Positions 1-9,647 of a stretch of 16,346 nucleotides of DNA are shown piece after piece. The number at the start of each line of letters is the position of its first letter. The first letter of the stretch is position 1. Under the pieces are notes generated by a model. That model searched no databases, was not told the DNA's origin, and saw nothing but the letters and a program-made list of their open reading frames with translations. The position numbers were made by a program, and so were the translations under genes. The DNA comes from Saccoglossus kowalevskii (lineage: Eukaryota; Hemichordata; Enteropneusta; Harrimaniidae), in the NCBI RefSeq assembly GCF_000003605.2, contig NW_003119740.1:1-16346 (forward strand), in the 5' to 3' direction.

Positions 1-108
1 TCAAGTAAAATATTAATTTATTAGGAGGACATAAGTTACCTAGGTGATGTTTGCATATGCAGTGTATCCTAAATATAATATGAACAAAAATGCACTTCAT
101 ACCCCTTC
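1..108. repeat. Left edge: two bases of a prior unit plus unit 1
   Basis: Positions 1-2 (TC) are the last two bases of a preceding unit. Unit 1 then begins at 3 with A in place of the usual C, so the junction reads TCAAGT instead of TCCAGT. The rest of the unit carries A59 and T95 and is otherwise normal. The array therefore runs off the left side and no flanking sequence is visible. Confidence 0.9.
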
Positions 109-956
109 CAGTAAAATATTAATTTATTAGGAGGACATAAGTTACCTAGGTGATGTTTACATATGCTGTGTATCCTAAATATAATATGAACAAAAATGCA
201 CTGCATACCCCTTCCAGTAAAATATTAATTTATTAGGAGGACATAAGTTACCTAGGTGATGTTTGCATATGCAGTGTATCCTAAATATAATATGAACAAA
301 AATGCACTTCATACCCCTTCCAGTAAAATATTAATTTATTTGGAGGACATAAGTTACCTAGGTGATGTTTGCATATGCTGTGTATCCTAAATATAATATG
401 AACAAAAATGCACTGCATACCGCTTTCAGTAAAATATTAATTTATTAGGAGGACATAAGTTACCTAGGTGATGTTTGCATATGCAGTGTATCCTAAATAT
501 AATATGAACAAAAATGCACTTCATACCCCTTCCAGTAAAATATTAATTTATTTGGAGGACATAAGTTACCTAGGTGATGTTTACATATGCTGTGTATCCT
601 AAATATAATATGAACAAAAATGCACTGCATACCGCTTTCAGTAAAATATTAATTTATTAGGAGGACATAAGTTACCTAGGTGATGTTTGCATATGCAGTG
701 TATCCTAAATATAATATGAACAAAAATGCACTTCATACCCCTTCCAGTAAAATATTAATTTATTTGGAGGACATAAGTTACCTAGGTGATGTTTGCATAT
801 GCTGTGTATCCTAAATATAATATGAACAAAAATGCACTTCATACCCATTCCAGTAAAATATTAATTTATTTGGAGGACATAAGTTACCTAGGTGATGTTT
901 GCATATGCTGTGTATCCTAAATATAATATGAACAAAAATGCACTGCATACCCCTTC
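3..956. repeat. Units 1-9: 212-bp dimer block marked by A59/T59
   Basis: Units 1, 3, 5 and 7 share the same haplotype (A21, G51, A59, T95, normal tail); unit 1 also has A at unit position 1. Units 2, 4 and 6 have T59 and G95 and vary at 21 and 51. Units 4 and 6 (ending near 426 and 638) also share a rare tail with G at 102 and T at 106 (ACCGCTTTCAG). The alternation makes a 212-bp higher-order unit present about three and a half times. It breaks down at units 8 and 9: unit 8 has T95 and A103, and unit 9 has only T21. The odd units are far more uniform than the even ones. Confidence 0.85.
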
Positions 957-1592
957 CAGTAAAATATTAATTTATTAGGAGGACATAAGTTACCTAGGTG
1001 ATGTTTGCATATGCTGTGTATCCTAAATATAATATGAACAAAAATGCACTGCATACCCCTTGCAGTAAAATATTAATTTATTTGGAGGACATAAGTTATC
1101 TAGGTGATGTTTACATATGCAGTGTATCCTAAATATAATATGAACAAAAATGCACTGCATACCCCTTGCAGTAAAATATTAATTTATTAGGAGGACATAA
1201 GTTACCTAGGTGATGTTTGCATATGCTGTGTATCCTAAATATAATATGAACAAAAATGCACTGCATACCCCTTCCAGTAAAATATTAATTTATTTGGAGG
1301 ACATAAGTTATCTAGGTGATGTTTACATATGCAGTGTATCCTAAATATAATATGAACAAAAATGCACTGCATACCCCTTCCAGTAAAATATTAATTTATT
1401 AGGAGGACATAAGTTACCTAGGTGATGTTTGCATATGCTGTGTATCCTAAATATAATATGAACAAAAATGCACTGCATACCCCTTGCAGTAAAATATTAA
1501 TTTATTAGGAGGACATAAGTTACCTAGGTGATGTTTACATATGCTGTGTATCCTAAATATAATATGAACAAAAATGCACTGCATACCCCTTC
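957..1592. repeat. Units 10-15: dimers with a T21/T37/A51/A59 haplotype
   Basis: Units 11 (1063-1168) and 13 (1275-1380) share four linked changes: T21, T37 (GTTATCTAGG), A51 and A59. Units 10, 12 and 14 have the majority base at all four. The alternation again gives a 212-bp period. The tail with G at 106 (CCCCTTGCAG) occurs in units 10, 11 and 14 and so crosses the two haplotypes. That suggests exchange or conversion after the dimer formed. Unit 15 has only A51. T37 destroys the CCTAGG palindrome in units 11 and 13. Confidence 0.85.
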
Positions 1593-1734
1593 CAGTAAAA
1601 TATTAATTTATTTGGAGGACATAAGTTACCTAGGTGATGTTTGCATATGCTGTGTATCCTAAATATAATATGAACAAAAATGCACTTCATACCCCTTCCA
1701 GTAAAATATTAATTTATTAGGAGGACATAAGTTA

Positions 1735-1740
1735 CCTAGG
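1735..1740. other. Palindrome CCTAGG, one per unit (example copy)
   Basis: Unit positions 36-43 read ACCTAGGT, a perfect 8-bp palindrome centred on CCTAGG. It is intact in nearly every unit. The exceptions I found are units 11, 13 and 96 (T37), 127 (T39C) and 134, 135 and 154 (one G missing). It may simply reflect recent homogenisation. Confidence 0.7.
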
Positions 1741-1748
1741 TGATGTTT

Positions 1749-1756
1749 GCATATGC
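1749..1756. other. Palindrome GCATATGC, one per unit (example copy)
   Basis: Unit positions 51-58 read GCATATGC, an 8-bp perfect palindrome preceded by TTT. The A51 variant (about 28 units by eye) shortens it to CATATG. The A59 variant extends it to TGCATATGCA in eight units (1, 3, 5, 7, 23, 43, 114, 141). CATATG itself is missing only in units 51 and 115 on my reading. The core resembles POU-domain octamer-type sites, but no binding is shown by sequence alone. Confidence 0.7.
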
Positions 1757-1785
1757 TGTGTATCCTAAATATAATATGAACAAAA

Positions 1786-1796
1786 ATGCACTGCAT
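1786..1796. other. Interrupted palindrome ATGCA-C-TGCAT (example copy)
   Basis: Unit positions 88-98 form two 5-base arms, ATGCA and TGCAT, around a single C. The most frequent polymorphisms of the right half of the unit fall in the right arm or centre: T95 (about 39 units), T96 (about 12), T94C, G95A and G95C. Each breaks the symmetry. The dyad is therefore far less constant than CCTAGG or CATATG in the same units. Confidence 0.65.
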
Positions 1797-2758
1797 ACCC
1801 CTTCCAGTAAAATATTAATTTATTTGGAGGACATAAGTTACCTAGGTGATGTTTGCATATGCTGTGTATCCTAAATATAATATGAACAAAAATGCACTTC
1901 ATACCCCTTCCAGTAAAATATTAATTTATTAGGAGGACATAAGTTACCTAGGTGATGTTTGCATATGCTGTGTATCCTAAATATAATATGAACAAAAATG
2001 CACTGTATACCCCTTCCAGTAAAATATTAATTTATTTGGAGGACATAAGTTACCTAGGTGATGTTTGCATATGCTGTGTATCCTAAATATAATATGAACA
2101 AAAATGCACTGCATACCGCTTTCAGTAAAATATTAATTTATTAGGAGGACATAAGTTACCTAGGTGATGTTTGCATATGCTGTGTATCCTAAATATAATA
2201 TGAACAAAAATGCACTGTATACCCCTTCCAGTAAAATATTAATTTATTTGGAGGACATAAGTTACCTAGGTGATGTTTGCATATGCTGTGTATCCTAAAT
2301 ATAATATGAACAAAAATGCACTGCATACCCATTCCAGTAAAATATTAATTTATTAGGAGGACATAAGTTACCTAGGTGATGTTTGCATATGCAGTGTATC
2401 CTAAATATAATATGAACAAAAATGCACTGCATACCCCTTCCAGTAAAATATTAATTTATTTGGAGGACATAAGTTACCTAGGTGATGTTTGCATATGCTG
2501 TGTATCCTAAATATAATATGAACAAAAATGCACTGCATACCCATTCCAGTAAAATATTAATTTATTAGGAGGACATAAGTTACCTAGGTGATGTTTGCAT
2601 ATGCTGTGTATCCTAAATATAATATGAACAAAAATGCACTGCATACCCCTTCCAGTAAAATATTAATTTATTTGGAGGACATAAGTTACCTAGGTGATGT
2701 TTGCATATGCTGTGTATCCTAAATATAATATGAACAAAAATGCACTTCATACCCCTTC

Positions 2759-3394
2759 CAGTAAAATATTAATTTATTAGGAGGACATAAGTTACCTAGG
2801 TGATGTTTACATATGCTGTGTATCCTAAATATAATATGAACAAAAATGCACTGCATACCCCTTCCAGTAAAATATTAATTTATTAGGAGGACATAAGTTA
2901 CCTAGGTGATGTTTGCATATGCTGTGTATCCTAAATATAATATGAACGAAAATGCACTTCATACCCCTTCCAGTAAAATATTAATTTATTAGGAGGACAT
3001 AAGTTACCTAGGTGATGTTTGCATATGCTGTGTATCCTAAATATAATATGAACAAAAATGCACTTCATACCCCTTCCAGTAAAATATTAATTTATTAGGA
3101 GGACATAAGTTACCTAGGTGATGTTTGCATATGCTGTGTATCCTAAATATAATATGAACGAAAATGCACTTCATACCCCTTCCAGTAAAATATTAATTTA
3201 TTAGGAGGACATAAGTTACCTAGGTGATGTTTGCATATGCTGTGTATCCTAAATATAATATGAACAAAAATGCACTGCATACCCCTTCCAGTAAAATATT
3301 AATTTATTAGGAGGACATAAGTTACCTAGGTGATGTTTACATATGCTGTGTATCCTAAATATAATATGAACAAAAATGCACTGTATACCCCTTC
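2759..3394. repeat. Units 27-32: A21-type units with a duplicated A84G marker
   Basis: All six units carry A21. Units 28 (2865-2970) and 30 (3077-3182) are identical by eye. Both have T95 and the rare A84G change (GAACGAAAATG), which creates a CpG. Unit 29 between them has T95 without A84G. A51 occurs in units 27 and 32, and T96 in 32. The two A84G copies 212 bp apart are a short dimer duplication. Confidence 0.85.
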
Positions 3395-3608
3395 CAGTAA
3401 AATATTAATTTATTAGGAGGACATAAGTTACCTAGGTGATGTTTGCATATGCTGTGTATGCTAAATATAATATGAACAAAAATGCACTGCATTCCCCTTT
3501 CAGTAAAAATATTAATTTATTTGAAGGACATAAGTTACCTAGGTGATGTTTGCATATGCTGTGTATCCTAAATATAATATGAACAAACATGCACTGCATA
3601 CCCCTTTC
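3395..3608. repeat. Units 33-34: most degenerate internal pair, one of 108 bp
   Basis: Unit 33 has C66G (TGTATGCTAAA), A99T and T106, three uncommon changes in one copy. Unit 34 (3501-3608) is 108 bp. It has five A's at 3505-3509 where four are usual and an extra T at 3605-3607. It also has T21, G23A (TTGAAGGAC) and A87C (AACAAACATG). No other internal pair departs as far from the consensus. This may be an older remnant or the seam between two separately amplified blocks. Confidence 0.85.
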
Positions 3609-5304
3609 CAGTAAAATATTAATTTATTAGGAGGACATAAGTTACCTAGGTGATGTTTGCATATGCTGTGTTTCCTAAATATAATATGAACAAAAATGCA
3701 CTGCATACCCCTTCCAGTAAAATATTAATTTATTTGGAGGACATGAGTTACCTAGGTGATGTTTGCATATGCTGTGTATCCTAAATATAATATGAACAAA
3801 AATGCACTGCATACCCCTTCCAGTAAAATATTAATTTATTAGGAGGACATAAGTTACCTAGGTGATGTTTGCATATGCTGTGTATCCTAAATATAATATG
3901 AACAAAAATGCACTTCATACCCCTTCCAGTAAAATATTAATTTATTAGGAGGACATAAGTTACCTAGGTGATGTTTGCATATGCTGTGTATCCTAAATAT
4001 AATATGAACAAAAATGCACTGCATACCCCTTCCAGTAAAATATTAATTTATTAGGAGGACATAAGTTACCTAGGTGATATTTGCATATGCTGTGTATCCT
4101 AAATATAATATGAACAAAAATGCACTGCATACCCCTTCCAGTAAAATATTAATTTATTAGGAGGACATAAGTTACCTAGGTGATGTTTGCATATGCTGTG
4201 TATCCTAAATATAATATGAACAAAAATGCACTGTATACCCCTTCCAGTAAAATATTAATTTATTAGGAGGACATAAGTTACCTAGGTGATGTTTGCATAT
4301 GCTGTGTATCCTAAATATAATATGAACAAAAATGCACTTCATATCCCTTCCAGTAAAATATTAATTTATTTGGAGGACATAAGTTACCTAGGTGATGTTT
4401 GCATATGCTGTGTATCCTAAATATAATATGAACAAAAATGCACTGTATACCCCTTCCAGTAAAATATTAATTTATTAGGAGGACATAAGTTACCTAGGTG
4501 ATGTTTGCATATGCAGTGTATCCTAAATATAATATGAACAAAAATGCACTGCATACCCCTTCCAGTAAAATATTAATTTATTAGGAGGACATAAGTTACC
4601 TAGGTGATGTTTGCATATGCTGTGTATCCTAAATATAATATGAACGAAAATGCACTGCATACCCCTTCCAGTAAAATATTAATTTATTAGGAGGACATAA
4701 GTTACCTAGGTGATGTTTGCATATGCTGTGTATCCTAAATATAATATGAACAAAAATGCACTGCATACCCCTTCCAGTAAAATATTAATTTATTAGGAGG
4801 ACATAAGTTACCTAGGTGATGTTTGCATATGCTGTGTATCCTAAATATAATATGAACGAAAATGCACTGCATACCCCTTCCAGTAAAATATTAATTTATT
4901 AGGAGGACATAAGTTACCTAGGTGATGTTTGCATATGCTGTGTATCCTAAATATAATATGAACAAAAATGCACTGCATACCCCTTCCAGTAAAATATTAA
5001 TTTATTAGGAGGACATAAGTTACCTAGGTGATGTTTGCATATGCTGTGTATCCTAAATATAATATGAACAAAAATGCACTGCATACCCCTTCCAGTAAAA
5101 TATTAATTTATTAGGAGGACATAAGTTACCTAGGTGATGTTTGCATATGCTGTGTATCCTAAATATAATATGAACAAAAATGCACTTCATACCCCTTCCA
5201 GTAAAATATTAATTTATTAGGAGGACATAAGTTACCTAGGTGATGTTTGCATATGCTGTGTATCCTAAATATAATATGAACAAAAATGCACTTCATACCC
5301 CTTC
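3609..5304. repeat. Units 35-50: near-consensus block, A21 dominant
   Basis: Of these sixteen units only 36 and 42 carry T21. Single markers are A64T in unit 35 (TGTTTCC), A31G in 36 (ACATGAGTT), G47A in 39 (GATATTTGC), C100T in 41 and A59 in 43. Units 44 (4563-4668) and 46 (4775-4880) share A84G, two units apart, on a G95 background. Units 45, 47 and 48 are consensus-like. Homogeneity is high and there are no length changes. Confidence 0.87.
4925..5008 (+). other. Recurring 27-codon open frame, not considered a gene (example copy)
   Basis: An ATG at unit position 45 opens a 27-codon frame that runs into the next unit and stops at TAG (unit 20-22) when that unit has A21. When the next unit has T21 the stop becomes TTG, and the frame continues to TAA at unit 68-70, giving 43 codons. 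The purine run AGGAGG sits 18 bases before the ATG, too far for normal ribosome-binding spacing, and the setting is satellite DNA. Some variants are silent (T59A, G95T) while others change residues (G51A Ala to Thr, A64T Tyr to Phe, C96T His to Tyr). I see no sign of coding constraint. Confidence 0.3.
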
Positions 5305-6043
5305 CAGTAAAATATTAATTTATTAGGAGGACATAAGTTACCTAGGTGATGTTTGCATATCCTGTGTATCCTAAATATAATATGAACAAAAATGCTCTGC
5401 ATACCCCTTCCAGTAAAATATTAATTTATTAGGAGGACATAAGTTACCTAGGTGATGTTTACATATGCTGTGTATCCTAAATATAATATGAACAAAAATG
5501 CTCTGCATACCCCTTCCAGTAAAATATTAATTTATTAGGAGGACATAAGTTACCTAGGTGATGTTTACATATGCTGTGTATCCTAAATATAATATGAACA
5601 AAAATGCACTGCATACCCCTTCCAGTAAAATATTAATTTATTAGGAGGACATAAGTTACCTAGGTGATGTTTGCATATGCTGTGTATCCTAAATATAATA
5701 TGAACAAAAATGCACTTCATACCCCTTCCAGTAAAATATTAATTTATTAGGAGGACATAAGTTACCTAGGTGATGTTTGCATATGCTGTGTATCCTAAAT
5801 ATAATATGAACAAAAATGCACTGCATACCCCTTCCAGTAAAATATTAATTTATTAGGAGGACATAAGTTACCTAGGTGATGTTTGCATATGCTGTGTATC
5901 CTAAATATAATATGAACAAAAATGCTCTGCATACCCCTTCCAGTAAAATATTAATTTATTAGGACATAAGTTACCTAGGTGATGTTTGCATATGCTGTGT
6001 ATCCTAAATATAATATGAACAAAAATGCTCTGCATACCCCTTC
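5305..6043. repeat. Units 51-57: A92T subfamily ending in a 103-bp unit
   Basis: The A92T change (ATGCTCTGC in place of ATGCACTGC) is found in units 51, 52, 56 and 57 and I did not see it elsewhere. Unit 51 also has G57C (GCATATCCTG), which removes the CATATG palindrome. Units 52 and 53 have A51. Unit 57 (5941-6043) lacks three bases in the purine run (TTAGGACAT at about 5959-5967, in place of TTAGGAGGACAT). That fits slippage between the two AGG/GAG copies. Confinement of A92T to one block indicates a local amplification. Confidence 0.88.
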
Positions 6044-6997
6044 CAGTAAAATATTAATTTATTTGGAGGACATAAGTTACCTAGGTGATGTTTGCATATG
6101 CTGTGTATCCTAAATATAATATGAACAAAAATGCACTGCATACCCCTTCCAGTAAAATATTAATTTATTAGGAGGACATAAGTTACCTAGGTGATGTTTG
6201 CATATGCTGTGTATCCTAAATATAATATGAACAAAAATGCACTGCATACCCCTTCCAGTAAAATATTAATTTATTAGGAGGACATAAGTTACCTAGGTGA
6301 TGTTTGCATATGCTGTGTATCCTAAATATAATATGAACAAAAATGCACTGCATACCCCTTCCAGTAAAATATTAATTTATTAGGAGGACATAAGTTACCT
6401 AGGTGATGTTTACATATGCTGTGTATCCTAAATATAATATGAACAAAAATGCACTGCATACCCCTTCCAGTAAAATATTAATTTATTAGGAGGACATAAG
6501 TTACCTAGGTGATGTTTACATATGCTGTGTATCCTAAATATAATATGAACAAAAATGCACTGCATACCCCTTCCAGTAAAATATTAATTTATTAGGAGGA
6601 CATAAGTTACCTAGGTGATGTTTACATATGCTGTGTATCCTAAATATAATATGAACAAAAATGCACTGCATACCCCTTCCAGTAAAATATTAATTTATTA
6701 GGAGGACATAAGTTACCTAGGTGATGTTTGCATATGCTGTGTATCCTAAATATAATATGAACAAAAATGCACTGCATACCCCTTCCAGTAAAATATTAAT
6801 TTATTAGGAGGACATAAGTTACCTAGGTGATGTTTGCATATGCTGTGTATCCTAAATATAACATGAACAAAAATGCACTGCATACCCCTTCCAGTAAAAT
6901 ATTAATTTATTAGGAGGACATAAGTTACCTAGGTGATGTTTGCATATGCTGTGTATCCTAAATATAATATGAACAAAAATGCACTGCATACCCCTTT
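6044..6997. repeat. Units 58-66: near-consensus block with a run of A51 copies
   Basis: Unit 58 has T21 and the rest A21. Units 61, 62 and 63 (6362-6679) are three consecutive copies that differ from the consensus only by A51 and look identical to each other. Unit 65 has T77C (ATATAACATG) and unit 66 has T106. All units are 106 bp. Confidence 0.87.
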
Positions 6998-8375
6998 CAG
7001 TAAAATATTATTTTATTTGGAGGACATAAGTTACCTAGGTGATGTTTGCATATGCTGTGTATCCTAAATATAATATGAACAAAAATGCACTTCATACCCC
7101 TTCCAGTAAAATATTAATTTATTTGGAGGACATAAGTTACCTAGGTGATGTTTACATATGCTGTGTATCCTAAATATAATATGAACAAAAATGCACTGCA
7201 TACCCCTTCCAGTAAAATATTAATTTATTAGGAGGACATAAGTTACCTAGGTGATGTTTGCATATGCTGTGTATCCTAAATATAATATGAACAAAAATGC
7301 ACTTCATACCCCTTCCAGTAAAATATTAATTTATTAGGAGGACATAAGTTACCTAGGTGATGTTTGCATATGCTGTGTATCCTAAATATAATATGAACAA
7401 AAATGCACTGCATACCCCTTCCAGTAAAATATTAATTTATTTGGAGGACATAAGTTACCTAGGTGATGTTTGCATATGCTGTGTATCCTAAATATAATAT
7501 GAACAAAAATGCACTTCATACCCCTTCCAGTAAAATATTAATTTATTAGGAGGACATAAGTTACCTAGGTGATGTTTGCATATGCTGTGTATCCTAAATA
7601 TAATATGAACAAAAATGCACTGCATACCCCTTCCAGTAAAATATTAATTTATTTGGAGGACATAAGTTACCTAGGTGATGTTTGCATATGCTGTGTATCC
7701 TAAATATAATATGAACAAAAATGCACTGCATACCCCTTCCAGTAAAATATTAATTTATTAGGAGGACATAAGTTACCTAGGTGATGTTTGCATATGCTGT
7801 GTATCCTAAATATAATATGAACAAAAATGCACTGCATACCCCTTCCAGTAAAATATTAATTTATTAGGAGGACATAAGTTACCTAGGTGATGTTTGCATA
7901 TGCTGTGTATCCTAAATATAATATGAACAAAAATGCACTTCATACCCCTTCCAGTAAAATATTAATTTATTAGGAGGACATAAGTTACCTAGGTGATGTT
8001 TGCATATGCTGTGTATCCTAAATATAACATGAACAAAAATGCACTGCATACCCCTTCCAGTAAAATATTAATTTATTAGGAGGACATAAGTTACCTAGGT
8101 GATGTTTACATATGCTGTGTATCCTAAATATAATATGAACAAAAATGCACTGCATACCCCTTCCAGTAAAATATTAATTTATTAGGAGGACATAAGTTAC
8201 CTAGGTGATGTTTGCATATGCTGTGTATCCTAAATATAACATGAACAAAAATGCACTTCATACCCCTTCCAGTAAAATATTAATTTATTAGGAGGACATA
8301 AGTTACCTAGGTGATGTTTGCATATGCTGTGTATCCTAAATATAATATGAACAAAAATGCACTGCATACCCCTTC
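6998..8375. repeat. Units 67-79: mixed block with partial dimer signal
   Basis: T21 occurs in units 67, 68, 71 and 73. T95 occurs in 67, 69, 71, 75 and 78, so units 67-72 alternate T95/G95 as a 212-bp dimer. Unit 67 uniquely has A14T (ATTATTTTATTT). Units 76 and 78 share T77C (AACATG), two units apart. A51 is in 68 and 77. All units are 106 bp. No other feature is visible. Confidence 0.83.
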
Positions 8376-9647
8376 CAGTAAAATATTAATTTATTTGGAG
8401 GACATAAGTTACCTAGGTGATGTTTACATATGCTGTGTATCCTAAATATAATATGAACAAAAATGCACTTCATACCCCTTCCAGTAAAATATTAATTTAT
8501 TAGGAGGACATAAGTTACCTAGGTGATGTTTACATATGCTGTGTATCCTAAATATAATATGAACAATAATGCACTGCATACCCCTTCCAGTAAAATATTA
8601 ATTTATTAGGAGGACATAAGTTACCTAGGTGATGTTTGCATATGCTGTGTATCCTAAATATAATATGAACAAAAATGCACTGCATACCCCTTCCAGTAAA
8701 ATATTAATTTATTTGGAGGACATAAGTTACCTAGGTGATGTTTGCATATGCTGTGTATCCTAAATATAACATGAACAAAAATGCACTTCATACCCCTTCC
8801 AGTAAAATATTAATTTATTAGGAGGACATAAGTTACCTAGGTGATGTTTACATATGCTGTGTATCCTAAATATAATATGAACAATAATGCACTGCATACC
8901 CCTTCCAGTAAAATATTAATTTATTAGGAGGACATAAGTTACCTAGGTGATGTTTGCATATGCTGTGTATCCTAAATATAATATGAACAAAAATGCACTG
9001 CATACCCCTTCCAGTAAAATATTAATTTATTAGGAGGACATAAGTTACCTAGGTGATGTTTGCATATGCTGTGTTTCCTAAATATAATATGAACAAAAAT
9101 GCACTGCATATCCCTTCCAGTAAAATATTAATTTATTAGGAGGACATAAGTTACCTAGGTGATGTTTACATATGCTGTGTATCCTAAATATAATATGAAC
9201 AAAAATGCACTTCATACCCCTTCCAGTAAAATATTAATTTATTAGGAGGACATAAGTTACCTAGGTGATGTTTGCATATGCTGTGTATCCTAAATATAAT
9301 ATGAACAAAAATGCACTGCATTCCCCTTCCAGTAAAATATTAATTTATTAGGAGGACATAAGTTACCTAGGTGATGTTTGCATATGCTGTGTTTCCTAAA
9401 TATAATATGAACAAAAATGCACTGCATATCCCTTCCAGTAAAATATTAATTTATTAGGAGGACATAAGTTACCTAGGTGATGTTTACATATGCTGTGTAT
9501 CCTAAATATAATATGAACAAAAATGCACTGCATACCCCTTCCAGTAAAATATTAATTTATTAGGAGGACATAAGTTACCTAGGTGATGTTTGCATATGCT
9601 GTGTATCCTAAATATAATATGAACAAAAATGCACTGCATACCCCTTC
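8376..9647. repeat. Units 80-91: 318-bp trimer higher-order repeat
   Basis: Units 81 and 84 share A51 with the rare A86T (AACAATAATG), and units 82 and 85 are consensus. Units 80 and 83 both have T21 and T95. Units 86 and 89 share A64T (TGTTTCC) with C100T (CATATCCC). Units 87 and 90 both have A51; 88 and 91 are consensus apart from A99T in 88. A51 therefore recurs every third unit at 81, 84, 87 and 90. The shared rare markers three units apart define a 318-bp period in four copies, falling into two sub-pairs (80-82 with 83-85, and 86-88 with 89-91). Confidence 0.87.

Larger units (their letters stand above)
1699..1804. repeat. Representative consensus monomer (unit 17)
   Basis: This copy carries the majority base at every site I compared, so it can serve as the reference unit. 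An AT-rich block (unit 4-20) is followed by a purine stretch AGGAGGACATAAG (21-33). Then come the palindrome ACCTAGGT (36-43), GTGATGTTT (42-50) and the palindrome GCATATGC (51-58). The second half has an AT stretch AAATATAATAT (69-79), five A's (84-88), the interrupted palindrome ATGCA-C-TGCAT (88-98) and a C-rich tail ACCCCTTC (99-106). Other copies that look identical include units 31, 38, 45, 47, 48, 55, 59, 60, 64 and 70. Identity of scattered copies indicates recent homogenisation. Confidence 0.93.
1593..2758. repeat. Units 16-26: strict alternation at unit position 21
   Basis: Even units (16, 18, 20, 22, 24, 26) read TTATTTGG and odd units (17, 19, 21, 23, 25) read TTATTAGG, without exception over eleven units, giving a 212-bp dimer. 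Other variants ride on it. T95 is found in units 16, 18 and 26, T96 in 19 and 21, A103 (CCCATTCC) in 22 and 24, the G102/T106 tail in 20, and A59 in 23. The pairs 19/21 and 22/24 are two units apart, which supports duplication in 212-bp steps. Confidence 0.87.

Noticed and set aside
1719-1745. AGGAGG followed by ATG as a bacterial ribosome-binding site and start
   Set aside because: The gap between AGGAGG and the ATG is 18 bases, too long for a working Shine-Dalgarno site. The frame closes after 27-43 codons, and the setting is a long tandem satellite rather than a bacterial gene region.
1768-1778. TATAAT within AAATATAATAT as a -10 box or TATA box promoter
   Set aside because: The match is expected in DNA that is 68% A+T. 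There is no TTGACA-like element at proper spacing and no downstream gene.
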